Source: Cladopsammia gracilis (taxonomy: Eukaryota; Cnidaria; Anthozoa; Scleractinia; Dendrophylliidae). Taken from it: DNA of 64,000 nucleotides. The stretch is from NCBI GenBank assembly GCA_022457155.1, contig JAJGOT010000437.1:1-64000 (forward strand), in the 5' to 3' direction. Both the position numbers and the translations under genes were made by a program. Shown piece after piece: positions 33,400-44,930 of this stretch. Each line of letters opens with the position of its first letter. The stretch's first letter is position 1. The notes below the pieces were generated by a model, which worked only from the letters and a program-made list of their open reading frames with translations, searched no databases and had not been told where the DNA came from.

Positions 33400-34200
33400 T
33401 CTTCTGAGGTTGTCTGGTTCCAGTTCGATTTAACAACACTCTGGTGGTTTCGATATTGATCTCTCCTTCATGCTGCAAGGTACAAATTGTTGGAAATATA
33501 ATTGAAAATGACTTTTGTAGCAAGTTAACACAGCAAGAGGCAGCTGGAATTGAAGTCAAAAGTTACCTTTATGCGAACGATCGGCGTGCTCGCTATGCAT
33601 TCTGGGTATCACAGGTCAAATTGGCGCGCGGAAGCATAACGATCTCCAATAATAAAACCATTTATAAGTCTCAGGCGAGGAACTAATCCGAACACAAAAC
33701 TTTGCTGACCGCTTGTTCACATGCCCAAACTCACAAAAATATACTTGTTTCCTCGCTCAAGACTCTTCACGGCTTGCAAAGTTGGGCAGAGTCGTTAAGC
33801 ACACACCGACGCGACATCGATGGTCACTCGTTCAAGCTTTAAGCTCGGTTCGTTGAACAAAAAGCGCCCAATTAAGTCTTCCTGAACTTAATGATGTCCC
33901 AGACACTTTGCAAACAGTGGAAACTAAATTTATTGCCGTTATTTGGCATCAAATGTCGTGATTCTACCGCACGATTCGCTCAGCTCAGTCAAACGACCTC
34001 CACACAGGACCAGGATCGTTCCAAGGAGGGTAAGAGAGAGCATGCGCGTAGATTTCAAATGTCAGCACCAGTGCTACGCGGACAATGTGGTGTCATGCAA
34101 TCGTGTAACGCAAACAAACTGAAATTCATTCAGACGTTTTACACAATTAAAATCAGGTAAAATAATTTTTAATTTACCCGCATACATCCTGGCTGTTTAA
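33400..34200 (+). other. Possible captured host promoter and first exon
   Basis: On the minus strand CCCAGAATGCA (near 33600) matches the ZNF143/SBF promoter word. On the plus strand ATGATGTCCCAG at 33891 opens 46 codons that end at a consensus donor (GGAGG then GTAAGAG at 34030). The composition is coding-like. I do not recognise the peptide. It may be host DNA carried between the two MITEs. Confidence 0.3.
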
Positions 34201-34262
34201 TGAGGAGTAATATTTTTCATCTACAAGAGAAAATTATTTTTAGTTAGTATATTTAGTATATA

Positions 34263-34555
34263 CACTGTAATTTTCAAAGAGTTATTTTAACTCCAAAAGT
34301 GGAGTAAAAAAAAAGGTACAGGATAATCCCTTTTTTGGGGTCATTTTAACTCCAAATTTAACTCCGAATTGGGGTTAAAATAACTCCAACCACTAATGGA
34401 GTTAATTTAACTCTACTATACAGCAAGGTAACTGCTTTTGGGGTTAAAATAACTCTTTTTTGGAGCTGAAATAACTCCGAAAAAATTAACTCCAGTGTAA
34501 GGAGTTAATTTAACTTCACTTTAGGAGTTATTTTAACTCTTTGAAAATTACTGTG
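34263..34555 (+). mobile_element. 293-bp CAC-type MITE, outer right copy
   Basis: It has the same length, orientation and ends as 31252-31544, and the two copies are nearly identical. The similarity suggests recent duplication or recent joint transposition. Confidence 0.85.
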
Positions 34556-34557
34556 CA

Positions 34558-37232
34558 GAAAAGGCTGAAGTGTCACTGCAAATTTATGAAGAAGAAGTAG
34601 AAGAAGAAAGAAGAGACATTGAGTTAGTAATCAGTCATGACGAGGAACATTGGCAGCAACCTAAATCGCAAGGTGTGGCTGATCCAAAAGGTACTTCTGA
34701 GCCCTTTACAGTGGATCGAACACCACCTCTCAAACAACAAGTCCCTGCCATTCCATCTTTGCCTATGATTAATCATTTAAATAAAACAGTGTCTGGATCA
34801 TTTACGCCACGCTCCAAACAGGACGCCCCTGTTGTTCCAGCCTCATCGTGTAACTCAGTTCAGCCAAATGGTTATGCAACTTTACAACCAGTCTCTCATG
34901 TGTCAAGTGACAAACAGATTAGATTTATGCCCTCATTGAATAACCCTGCCGTTGGAACTGCTGGTGTTGTTACATCATCAGTGACACCGACAAGTGCCAC
35001 AGTCACAAGTTCGTCAACCGTACCCGCAGTTCAGCCTTGGGAATTGCAGCGCACTACTGCCTGCCTGCTAAGTAGCGATTCTACACCCCTGTTTGTTGAT
35101 TCGGTAGTATCCAGTAGTAATTCTCCACAGTCATTGTATGGACGGCCTGTTATGGAATCGTGGTCTTCCGCTTGGCAGATGCCACGAGCTGAGACATCAC
35201 AAAATGTGACATTAAACACAACACCAGCACAGCAAGTACATGTACAGCATTTCGACAGTGGAAATGAAATGGTGAAAGCACTGAGACTAGTGGTTACCTC
35301 GCCAAAAGTAGAGTACCTCAAGTTTGATGGAGATCCACTCAAATATGTGACGTTTATTCATAACTTCGAAACTTATTTGGAACAAGACAACCCTGACGAC
35401 TCTAGGCGGCTACAACTACTGATCCAGCACTGTACGGGAAGGGCAAGAGAAGCAGTTGAGAGCTGTGCGAATTTACTTGCTTCTGATGGTTATCGAGTGG
35501 CAAAGGAAACATTGCGCGAGAATTTCGGGAAGCCGCATGTAATTGCAGATGCGCAAATTAAGAAATTGCTATGTCTACCTAGCTTGAAGAAGGTGGACGG
35601 ACCTTCCTTGCTGGAATTTGGCAGACACTTAGACACTGCTGATCGAACCTTGACTGGAATGGGCGCCAAATATGTGGCTGACCTTAACCACATGAACACT
35701 TTGAGAGAACTTACTAAGAAGTTACCAATGTTCCTCCGAGCAAAATGGACCGAGTGTGCTGGGAAAATCATTGTATCAAACCGTGGACCTAAGTTTCAAG
35801 ATTTTGTGAAATTTATCAAAGAAAGAGCCAAGTTGGTGGACAACGAGTTTGGACACGACATGAACAACAATGGACCCTCTAAAGAAACAATTATCAGAAG
35901 AGGTAAGGGGAATCAGAGCAGACCTCCCCTAGACTTATCAACGTTCTTGACTGGAACTGGGCCAAACAGTGGTCGTCAGAATGAAAATGAAAGAGGGCCC
36001 GATTTTGGAAACAAACAAGCTCCATGTCTGGTATGTTCCGGGCGACATGAAATTTGGAAGTGCGAGAGGTTCAAAGGTTTCACACATGAAGAGAAGAGAA
36101 AAGTTGTGCAACAAGGTGGACTTTGTAACAAATGTCTTGCGAAGGGACATATTGCTAAGGAGTGCCCAAAAGTGAATTTCAAGTGCCAGAAGTCTGGATG
36201 TGGAGGTAATCACCACACCCTAATGCATCGTTACAATACAGGAACTGGAGGAGAGCCTAAAAGTGGAACTGGTCTAAAAGAAAACAAGAGCGATTCAAAC
36301 AATGCTAATGTTGAACAACAGTCTCAAGCAAGACAAGGAGATGCTTTGCCTCGCAATGTTACTGGGGCCGGTAACGGTAGAGAAGCCACTGTAGCGGCCA
36401 CTGGGGCCGGAGAAAACAGAGTGTGTCTTGGGATCATGCCTGTCAAAGTTCAAGGAAAAGGCAGTGACAGGATGGTTGAAACGTATGCCCTGCTTGACAG
36501 TGGTTCGGAGGTGACGTTGTGCCACGAAAGGCTAGCGAAAGAACTTAAGCTTGATGGAGATAGACTTAGTTTCACATTGACTGGAATGACGGGTTCAGCG
36601 CAGGTGGCAAGTTGCCTTGTAGATTTGGTTGTGAAGTCTATGGATGAGTCACTTACTGTTGAATTGTTGAATGTAAAGACAGTCGATAACATGCCAATTT
36701 CTACAAGTAGCATCGCGAAGACAGAAGATCTGGCCCGCTGGCCTCATCTACAAGATGTCGACATCCCGGTGTTAAGAAACGGAGAAGTTATGCTGTTGAT
36801 TGGTCTGAAGGAGAATCCTGGCTTGTTCCTTCCACTTGAGTGTAAATCTGGTGGCCACGATGAGCCGATAGCTATCCGATACAGCTTAGGATGGACAGTG
36901 ATGGGTCCAATGGGGGATCAGAAAGGGAATCACAGTTGTTCAGTGAACCTTGTCCGCACAAAGGAAAGTCGCTTGACTCAAGAGGAAAACCACCCCAACA
37001 TACAGCCACTTGAACATTTGCCTGATGAAACTCTTCTTGATAGAGAAACTGGTTTAGTGGAAAGAAATGAAGATCTCACAATAAAGCAAGAGAAAGCTGC
37101 TAGAAGGGTGCAAGGACCATACAGCAATGAAGCAGAGCATCAAATTCATGTGAACGTCCTTCAGCGAAAGGAAGATGTTAAACATGACACTGATAACGAA
37201 ATCTTGCATCGCCAACTCGAGCGACTTTGGGG
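34558..37232 (+). pseudogene. gag-pr: BEL/Pao gag (carboxy part) and protease
   Basis: The frame resumes directly after the composite insertion and runs about 890 codons. A Thr/Ser/Pro-rich linker (to about 35250) precedes a retrotransposon gag region (VEYLKFDGDPLKYVTFIHNF, 35310-35850). Three cysteine clusters follow: CLVCSGRHEIWKC at 36025, the CCHC knuckle CNKCLAKGHIAKEC at 36124 and CQKSGCGGNHH at 36184. The aspartic protease has ALLDSGSEVTLC, with its catalytic Asp codon at 36496. The frame ends soon after ERLW, where homology moves to the next frame at about 37220-37235. The last residues to 37269 are out of frame. Gag packages RNA and protease matures the polyprotein. Confidence 0.9.
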
Positions 37233-39799
37233 ACTCTGCTGTTGTAACAGATACTTTACCATCAATTGAAGACAACAAAGCCTTGAACAAGATGGAACAA
37301 TCCCTACAAAGAGTAGATGACCACTTCCAAGTTGCCCTGCCATGGCGGGAAGAATCACCATATCTCCCCAACAATAAACCAATGGCAGAACAAAGGTTAC
37401 AACTTCTGAAGAAACGACTGCTTAAAGATGAAGATTTGCTTATGAAGTACCGAACCACGATGCAAGAGTACATAGCTAAGGGACACGCCCAGAGAGTTCC
37501 AAAAGAAGAGTTAGATGTGAAGGAGCGACCAGTGTGGTACCTTCCACATCACCCTGTGACGCACCCGTTGAAACCAGGAAAAGTCAGAGTAGTTTTTGAT
37601 TGTGGTGCAAAGTACCGTGGAACTTCCCTCAATCAGCAATTGTTACAGGGCCCTGACTTAACAAATCCATTAGTGGGAGTATTAATCAGATTTCGCCAAG
37701 AATCTGTTGCCATGGCAGTCGATATTGAGGCTATGTTTCACCAAGTTTACGTTGAGCCTGAAGACCGTGATGTATTGAGATTCCTTTGGTGGCCCAATGG
37801 AGACTTGAATGAGGAACCACAGGAGTATCGCATGGTGAAACACCTATTTGGCGCGACCTCATCGCCAAGTTGTGCGAACTTTTGCCTAAAGAAAACAGCA
37901 TCGATTTATCAAGCAGAATTTGACCCTGTAACAGTCCAAACCGTGAAGAAAAACATGTATGTTGATGATTTGATGAAATCTGTCGGTTCACCAGAGATTG
38001 CAATAAGACTGTCTACACAACTAAGAGAATTGCTGGCAAAAGGTGGCTTCAGGTTGACAAAGTGGCTAAGCAATGACCGGAACTTGTTAGCTGAAATACC
38101 AGAATCTGAAAGAGCAAGTTCAGTGGTCAACCTAGACATAGAAAATTTGCCTACTGCATGTGCGCTTGGGTTGAAGTGGAACGTAGAATCCGACAAGTTT
38201 GTTTGGGAGGTGTTGGCCAAAATTCAGCGACTACTAGAAGAGAAGCCGACGACCAGACGTGGAGTCTTGTCAGTTGTCAGTGCTTTGTTTGATCCACTTG
38301 GTTTCATCGCCCCCTTCATAATGAAGGCTAAGCTATTGTTACAAGACCTCTGTCGAAAGAAACTGGGATGGGACAATGTTATTGATGAACAAGAAAGGAT
38401 TCAATGGTTACGCTGGCTGGAAGACCTTCCGAAACTACAAGCGCTTCAAATTGAACGATGTTTTAAACCGAAGAATTTTGGCGAAACAAAGAGTGTTCAG
38501 CTGCACATTTTCTCAGATGGATCACGTGTAGGGTATGGAGCAGTAGCATACCTGCGATTCGTTGACGTCTTTGACAGAATCCATTGCAGCTTTGTCTTGG
38601 GGAAGGCTCGACTGGCCCCCATCCATGAGATCACTATTCCAAGGTTGGAATTATCTGCAGCAGTTACCTCAGTAAAGCTGAATCAAATCATACGTCAAGA
38701 GTTGGAAATCAAGATAGATCGAGTGAATTACTGGACTGACTCTACTACAGTATTGAAATGCCTTAACAATGACACCAAGCGGTTCCACACCTTTGAATCA
38801 AATCGCCTCACCACTATTCGTAGTCTATCGTCCATCTCAGATTGGAGATATGTCAACCGAGATGACAATCCAGCAGATGATGCATCAAAAGGGTTAAGGC
38901 TTGATGAGATGATGAAGAATAGTCGGTGGTTAAACGGTCCAGCGTTCCTTTGGAAAGAAGAATCATCCTGGCCAGAAATGATTGAAGTGCCCACCTTGAA
39001 AGATAGTGATCCTCAAGTTAGAAAAGAAAGCCGGATCTACACCGCTGCTGCTGTGCAAGATTCAATAGAAAGTTTGATACATCACTACTCTTCCTGGTGG
39101 AAATTGAAGAGAGCAATCGCTTGGATGTTACGTTTCAAGACATTTCTCCAGAGCAACGTTTGCAAGCGGAAATTAGATGGCGCCTTTAATAGTGCTTCTC
39201 CTCTAACAAGTACAGAAGACACAGTTGGAAACCTAACCACACTTGAGCTGCAGAGGGCTGAGGAAGAAATTGTTCGACAGGTCCAGAAGGCAACCTTTCC
39301 AAAGGTGTTTGAGGCACTTAGCAAAATCTCGCCTGCTACAAATGAACGGCTAGTGAAGAAGACAATACAGAAAGTGGGAACCTCGATCTTCAAATTGAAT
39401 CCAAAGTTAAGAAATGGGTTGTTGTCCGTTGGTGGGAGGTTAGAGAGTGCTCCTGTAGATGAAGATTTGAAGTATCCTTACATCCTACCCAATGATCACC
39501 ATGTGACAGAGCTAATCATCCAGCACAACCACAGTAGCGTGGGGCATATGGGCCAGGAATCTGTCTTATCATCTCTGAGAGAAAGGTTTTGGATTGTAAA
39601 GGGACGCTCTGCAGTGCGACGTGTATTGAAAAGGTGTGTTGATTGCCAAAAGAGGAAGGCACCCACCGGAAAGCAGTTCATGGCAAAGTTACCTGAAGAC
39701 AGGATTACCCCGAGCAAACCCCCGTTCACATATGTCGGCGTGGACTATTTTGGCCCCATCGAAGTAAAGCAGGGAAGAAGCAGAGTCAAGAGATACTGA
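37232..39799 (+). pseudogene. pol: BEL/Pao reverse transcriptase, RNase H and integrase start
   Basis: The frame continues from FGDS after the shift; an ATG at 37175 lies upstream in the same frame. The reverse transcriptase has VRVVFDCGAKY, MAVDIEAMFHQV and the catalytic YVDD (37958-37969). RNase H has IFSDGSRVGYGAVAY (about 38509), TIPRLELSAAV, YWTDSTTVL and NPADDASKG. The integrase zinc region has IQHNHSSVGHMG and CVDCQKRKA (39510-39660), and the first catalytic Asp is in YVGVDYFGP (about 39743). TGA at 39797-39799 ends it in place of one sense codon. The frame continues directly into the rest of integrase. Confidence 0.92.
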
Positions 39800-40347
39800 T
39801 GCATTTTCACGTGCTTGACAGTCCGTGCCATACACATAGAAGTTGCAAACACCTTGAATACAGATTCCATGATTAATGCATTGAGAAGATTTATTTGTCT
39901 GAGAGGATGCCCCGAGCAACTTAGGAGCGACTGTGGAACAAACTTCACTAAAGCAGACAAAGAGTTAAAAGAAGCGATTGAAGAATGGAATCAGCACAGG
40001 ATTGATGGATTTTGTGCTCAAAGAGGAATTCAGTGGATCTTCAATCCCCCTGGAGCAAGCCATATGGGAGGAACGTGGGAGAGAATGATAAGGTCTGTGC
40101 GCCAAATCTTGAAGGTCTTATTGAAGGAACAGGTGGTCTGTGATGAAGTGCTTCACACTGTGCTGACGGAAGCAACCAACATCCTCAACAGTAGACCTTT
40201 GACGCGAAACAGTGATGATCCTATGGATGAAGAACCGCTGTCTCCAAACCATCTGTTGCAGCTGCGACCATGTTCCAGTTTGCCCCCTGGAATTTTCGAC
40301 AAAGAAGATATGTATTGTCGACGCCAATGGAGACAAGCGCAATACTT
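39800..40347 (+). pseudogene. BEL/Pao integrase core, up to the MITE
   Basis: It is in the same frame as the preceding reading frame, after one stop codon. It contains the second catalytic Asp (LRSDCGTNF, about 39929) and the Glu (GTWERMIRSVR, about 40075), completing [17 protein letters not shown] is the usual following block. At 40348 a MITE interrupts it and the frame ends at 40387 with unrelated residues. Confidence 0.9.
40182..40347 (+). repeat. 166-bp integrase segment, first copy
   Basis: TCCTCAACAGTAGACC to GCGCAATACTT is repeated at 40625-40790 with one difference (CTATGG against CTGTGG). The copies abut the MITE on both sides. It is far longer than any normal transposon target duplication. 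Confidence 0.92.
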
Positions 40348-40624
40348 CAATCGTTTGCAAAATACCTTCGACCACCCTATATTTTAATTGACTTTTTAAC
40401 AATTTTCAGTCTACATTGCTGATGTTCGCTTCCCCCGGGCCCCCAATACCAATGTTGGATCTAAACTTTGGAACCCAAATCAATCTTCATGCGGTTGCCA
40501 AGCCCCCGTTATCTCCAATCACCACCCAACATTGATATATGGGGTGGGAAGGGGGGAGGGGGTTAATGCACTACAAAATTAATCAAAATTTAGTCAAGTG
40601 GTCGAAGGTTTTTGATAACGATTG
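40348..40624. mobile_element. 277-bp MITE in integrase
   Basis: It opens CAATCGTTTGCAAAATACC and closes with the near-complement GGTTTTTGATAACGATTG, with TTCGACCAC just inside. It contains CCCCCGGGCC and GGGGTGGGAAGGGGG stretches. It lies exactly between two 166-bp copies of the integrase sequence. Confidence 0.8.
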
Positions 40625-40790
40625 TCCTCAACAGTAGACCTTTGACGCGAAACAGTGATGATCCTGTGGATGAAGAACCGCTGTCTCCAAACCATCTGTT
40701 GCAGCTGCGACCATGTTCCAGTTTGCCCCCTGGAATTTTCGACAAAGAAGATATGTATTGTCGACGCCAATGGAGACAAGCGCAATACTT
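40625..40790 (+). repeat. 166-bp integrase segment, second copy
   Basis: This is the partner of 40182-40347, directly after the MITE. It continues without a break into the integrase carboxy end. Confidence 0.92.
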
Positions 40791-41118
40791 GTCAAATCTC
40801 TTCTGGAAACGGTGGATCAAAGAATATCTACCTACCCTTCAGGAACGAAAGAAGTGGAACGAGCCAAAAGAGAATCTCAAAGTGGGAGATGTCGTTCTGT
40901 TAGCTGACGAGAACTTTCCCAGAGGTCAATGGCCGCTAGCACGAGTCGTTGAGGTCTTTCGTAGTGAAGATGGGCTTGTGCGTTCTGCAAGAGTAAAGAC
41001 AAGCTGTACGGTCATGACCCGCGCAAAACGTCAAAGACAGAGGGAGGTGAAAACGACGGTGACAACTCTCGTACGACCGATTACGAAGCTGTGTCGTCTT
41101 GAACTGTCCAGTCCTTAG
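40791..41118 (+). pseudogene. BEL/Pao integrase carboxy end
   Basis: An open frame through the second 166-bp copy continues with [19 protein letters not shown] and [10 protein letters not shown], the usual DNA-binding end of BEL/Pao integrases. It closes with TAG at 41116-41118. The region 41119-41488 is non-coding and leads to the 3' LTR. Confidence 0.88.
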
Positions 41119-41488
41119 TTGTTCAGAATCATCTGGAGCTGTAATCTCATTTACAAGTAGCACCTTGATACCCTAGATGTACCTGGACAGCGTTCCAAAG
41201 TTGCGGTTGAAGCAGACTCTGATCTAATTTAGTCGACCAACATTGGACATGGCATTTGACATTACCAATGTGCCTTGTACTTGTGAAGATTCATTTTGGA
41301 CGTTGACTTACACTGTAGCTGGGTGTATTGACACTCTTACCTAGCGACATTTATCTAAATGTATGGACAGTTTGTTTATGTTGCTTATAGTTGTAGACGT
41401 AGCTTCACAACATCTCAAGTTAGATTGCACTGGTAGCAGATGTTTTTTGTAAATGAAATAGTTTCTATAGATTTCATTTAGGGGCCGG

Positions 41489-41851
41489 TGTAGCTCCCAT
41501 TGCGTGCCTATATTTTGACGTCAACATCCGGGACACCCGCCATGTGCTTTGTCGAAGAAGAACTACTCGCCATGTTTGTACTAGCGTAGTTTGCGTTTCA
41601 AAATTATTGACTTATGGACACTCTGAATTCGAAACAGTCGGTAAGTTCTGTCGTATCCCGTGTGTATTGTAATTTTGCTTGTTAAAAGTGTAATGTCTGT
41701 TCTTAGAAAACCTGCCTTATTACCTAACTGGATGTTTACCCGATGTGATGACTGGAATATTTGTGGAATTGTCAATGGAGTATTCATAAATAAATGGTTG
41801 AGTTTTTACTTTCGAATCTTTCGTATATGTGGTCACGCGAACTACGCTACA
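41489..41851 (+). repeat. 3' LTR of the BEL/Pao element
   Basis: It has the same length and ends as the 5' LTR and about six substitutions. TGACGTCA lies at 41516-41523. It is preceded by the weakly purine-rich TTAGGGGCCGG, a poor candidate polypurine tract. Confidence 0.95.
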
Positions 41852-41856
41852 TATAA

Positions 41857-43905
41857 TGCAAAAATGACTTTCAACGGCTTTAATTTTGTTTATTTTCACG
41901 GATTATCTGAAATAGCGTGACAAAATATTAATTGCGTGACACATTTAAAATATTTAAAATTTGGAAGCAAAACATCGTTAAAACCCGAAACGTTTTCTGA
42001 AGGATTGTAACATAGGCTTTGTAGCTTTGTAGGATGTATAGTTTAGATCTTTTTTTATTATTATTATTTTTATGACGTCATGTGCAAACCCACAATACTG
42101 ATATAATGGTGCAGGCATTCCTTCACCTTCAGGGTATTATAACAACCGTGAGAGCTGTTTTGGATCTCCAAGATCAGAATACTTTGAAAAGTATTTTGGA
42201 GTTAAGCCCAATTCTTGTTTATCACTTTTATGTTGAGCAAGTAGGCTTGAAAATATATAAGCTTATCCAAAAGCAAAATTGTAACTGCATACAAATGTAA
42301 TTAAGTTTTAAGCTTACTTAAAATGGTAAAGATGCGTTATTGAGAAGGACTCTCGCTTACGGCATCATATATATATATATGGTATTGTAGTATTATAATA
42401 AACTAAGACAAGAGAACAACAAATTGGCTGGGTGCCTGAAAAGGACTAAACAGTTTGGATGTCGTTCGACAGGAATGTCGTTTGCCAAGCTTTCGAGCCA
42501 AAATTGACTGTGCAACTGTACACAACAGTAGCAGATGAATTTACTAAGATTATTATTTAATATGTAATATGTGAAATCGATAACTTATTAAAAATTAAAA
42601 ATCGCCTTTGCGACATTTCCCGCGAACCGCGAACGTCAAGAAGTCACGTAACAAGTGCCTTGCCGCCAGGTTTGCGGTGTGAGGTTCACGTTTGTGCGGC
42701 TAGACCACGCTCTAGAGGTAAGTGATTTACCGCAAGGGTTTTTGCACACTAAAACAACACAATCCCACTTTTATGAGGAAATACTACTTTTTATTCCGCT
42801 TATTAATTATCGAATTATTTTCATAGAAACTTATTTTTGAAGACGGTTTCTCAGCTAATATAGCACGTGAATGTATATCCATGAATGCGTACTTTGTTTC
42901 CGAGATGGCTCCGGTAATAGGCATAGATAAAAAGTAACCCTCAATCTTAAGCCCATATTATGTTCACACGGTGAACTCATAACTGTAAACGCCTGGCCGA
43001 CGTTTCGGGTTTGCGGTTTAAGGGAAAACCCTCAATCTTAAGGTCTCTCAGCCGTGATTCATCGAAATTTAATCTTCTAAAAGTCAACAGGGTTTTGTTT
43101 TTGACAATCAAACTTAATTGTTTTAACCTCTTTGAAAAGCATTCAATTACTGTACCAGGTCGTGCTTTCATTCATACTAAAATGTACTACCTTCTGAACA
43201 ATAGTTTACCTTGAGTTAATTTATCGTTCTTAATTAGGTTCGTTCCACTATTCAAGTTGACACCTTGTTAGTAAATTTATCATGTCTAGCTGATTTTTCA
43301 CGTATCAAGCTGTACACACAATAGTTGTTATTACTGTTCTAAATTAGTCTCGTCCGGCACTCACGGTGTTTTTTTTCAGTTTTATTTAACTAATCAACGA
43401 CTTGGCAAGTAATGGTGTCATTTTGTTTTTTCAGTATGAATAGTTTAGCTGACTCATCGAAGTTAAATTTAGTAGCTTTTGTTGTAGGTGAATAACTCGA
43501 TAATGGTACATCGCTAGTACGTGCCGTACAAGTTATTTGCCGACCTTGCAAATCTATTGATACGACACCATTACGTGCTTAAAAAGCCGATTGCTGACTT
43601 GGCTTTTCTGCTACTTCTTTGTTTTAGGGTTTTCAAATGTAGATTACTTTCACAGGGAGCCCAAACGCTTTATCGGCTGCAACATAATCATTTAATAAAA
43701 TATTGTTATTTACCTGTTTTCCTGTGTCTTTTTGAGTCGTTTTGGAAGGGATTTGAATCAGAGCGAAGACGGTTGACCTTGCACGTTTTAAATATTATCT
43801 TGTCTGCCGCTTCGTAAATACGACGCGCCTATTACGTCTCAAGTTTCCATTATTATTAACTCAAGTTCTCATTATTATTAACTATTAACTCTCCAGAAAG
43901 AGAGA
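41857..43905. other. Stretch without recognisable genes
   Basis: There is a TGACGTCA palindrome at about 42073, a short TA run at 42367-42380 and a repeated CCCTCAATCTTAAG word (42939 and 43029). A GC-richer patch at 42610-42730 ends in GAGGTAAGTG, a donor-like site with no supported exon. Nothing else was identified. Confidence 0.5.
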
Positions 43906-43910
43906 AAGAG

Positions 43911-44040
43911 AGCCCTAGCCTGCATGACAGGCGCTTTATGAGCCAAGCGGGGCGAGCGAAGCATTTCGCGCGAAGCGCAACACGAGCGCGAAGCGTAAGA
44001 CGAGGGGAGGAAAAAAAATAAGCGCCTGTTCTGGCTCTTC
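43911..44040. repeat. GCGAAGCG-type palindromic repeat
   Basis: GAGCCCTAGCCTGCATGACA and CAGGCGCTTTATGAGCC at the left face AAGCGCCTGTTCTGGCTC at the right. Between them are GCGAGCGAAGC and GCGCGAAGCGC words. A related short patch occurs at 44830-44876. Confidence 0.6.
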
Positions 44041-44421
44041 CGCCCACCAACTCCCACCAATATTAACTTACCGCAGTGATTTGGAAATAACCAATCAAAA
44101 CACGATCTACATCGCAAGTTATGGAGATTTGAGAGTAGATAAGGTAATATGTGGTGTAGGAGAAGTAAATTCGGATGTGCGGAGGCTAATAAATTGATTA
44201 AAAGGTTGTTTGTGTAAATGGTATTCGTTTATAGCGGTGTGGGAGGAAAGCGTGAAGGGTGAATTGTCTTGTGAGCTTTTAAAGAGGTTTTAAAAGACAC
44301 TGACCTATTTCTATAGTAAGTGAAGGAAAAAAACGACAAACTGATCCTTACGGCAGAAAAACAGAAGCAGAAGCAGAAGCAAATAAAATAAAATAAAAGT
44401 GGAATATAATAGTGGCCAATA

Positions 44422-44450
44422 TTTCGCTTTGCAAAACAAAGCTTCTTCAG
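44422..44450 (-). repeat. Hammerhead-core-like motif
   Basis: On the minus strand CTGAAGA, the hairpin GCTTTG-TTTTG-CAAAGC, then GAAA. This is the same order as at 1323-1347, 13292-13317 and 50100-50172. An AAAATAAAATAAAA stretch lies at 44385. Stem I was not found. Confidence 0.4.
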
Positions 44451-44930
44451 GGGCTAGCACTATAAATGATTACAACTGTAAAACCGTTATACAAGTGGTT
44501 TTGAAAAAACTAAATAATAACAAAAACGATTGGTGAAGGGTTTGACGGATGAGAAACTAAACTGACTAGTGATGAGAAAGTTAATGAAGTTCGTCGCGTC
44601 TGTTGATTCCAAGTGGTTTTAACGTCTTTGCTTTGTCTATGAGAAATGCTTCACGCGCTTTTCGTAGCTGGTATTAATAGATTAAAAAGGGTGAAACCCG
44701 TACGGAAAATTATAGCCGGAATGACATATCGAGAATCCGGCCTTAAGTGATTTTTACGGCCTGTATTGAATGAGACAAATACGCCTAAAACGAGCCATTC
44801 TTCTCGGTCGGGGGCGCTCAAGCGGGTTTTGGGGCGTGAGCGCGTAGCGCGAGACACGAGCGCGAAGCGCGAGAACAAGGATGTCTCGATTCTGCAGAGA
44901 AGAGAGTTTCTACACTAGATAGAGCAGCCT

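Larger units (their letters stand above)
31252..34555. mobile_element. 3.3-kb MITE-bracketed composite insertion in gag
   Basis: Two 293-bp MITE copies in the same orientation (31252-31544 and 34263-34555) enclose 2.7 kb of other DNA. Flanking the whole unit is GCA (31249-31251 and 34555-34557, sharing the last G), a 3-bp target duplication. Neither MITE alone has matching flanks. The outermost ends therefore behaved as one transposon. CAC-starting ends and a 3-bp duplication fit the CACTA/EnSpm group. The inner DNA has no recognised transposon protein. Confidence 0.75.
30050..41851 (+). mobile_element. BEL/Pao LTR retrotransposon, complete but broken
   Basis: Two 363-bp LTRs (30050-30412 and 41489-41851) begin TG and end CA, with the 5-bp target duplication TATAA at 30045-30049 and 41852-41856. 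Between them lie gag, protease, reverse transcriptase, RNase H and integrase in BEL/Pao order on one strand. The LTRs differ at about six positions. The element is inactivated by a 3.3-kb insertion in gag, a frameshift near 37225, a TGA at 39797 and a MITE with flanking duplication in integrase. Without the insertions it would be about 8 kb, normal for the group. A primer-binding site was not recognised with confidence. Confidence 0.95.

Noticed and set aside
31252..34555. The 293-bp direct repeats as LTRs of a small LTR retrotransposon
   Set aside because: Each copy has its own inverted CAC-type ends rather than TG-CA ends. No primer site or protein lies between them, and the target duplication is 3 bp.
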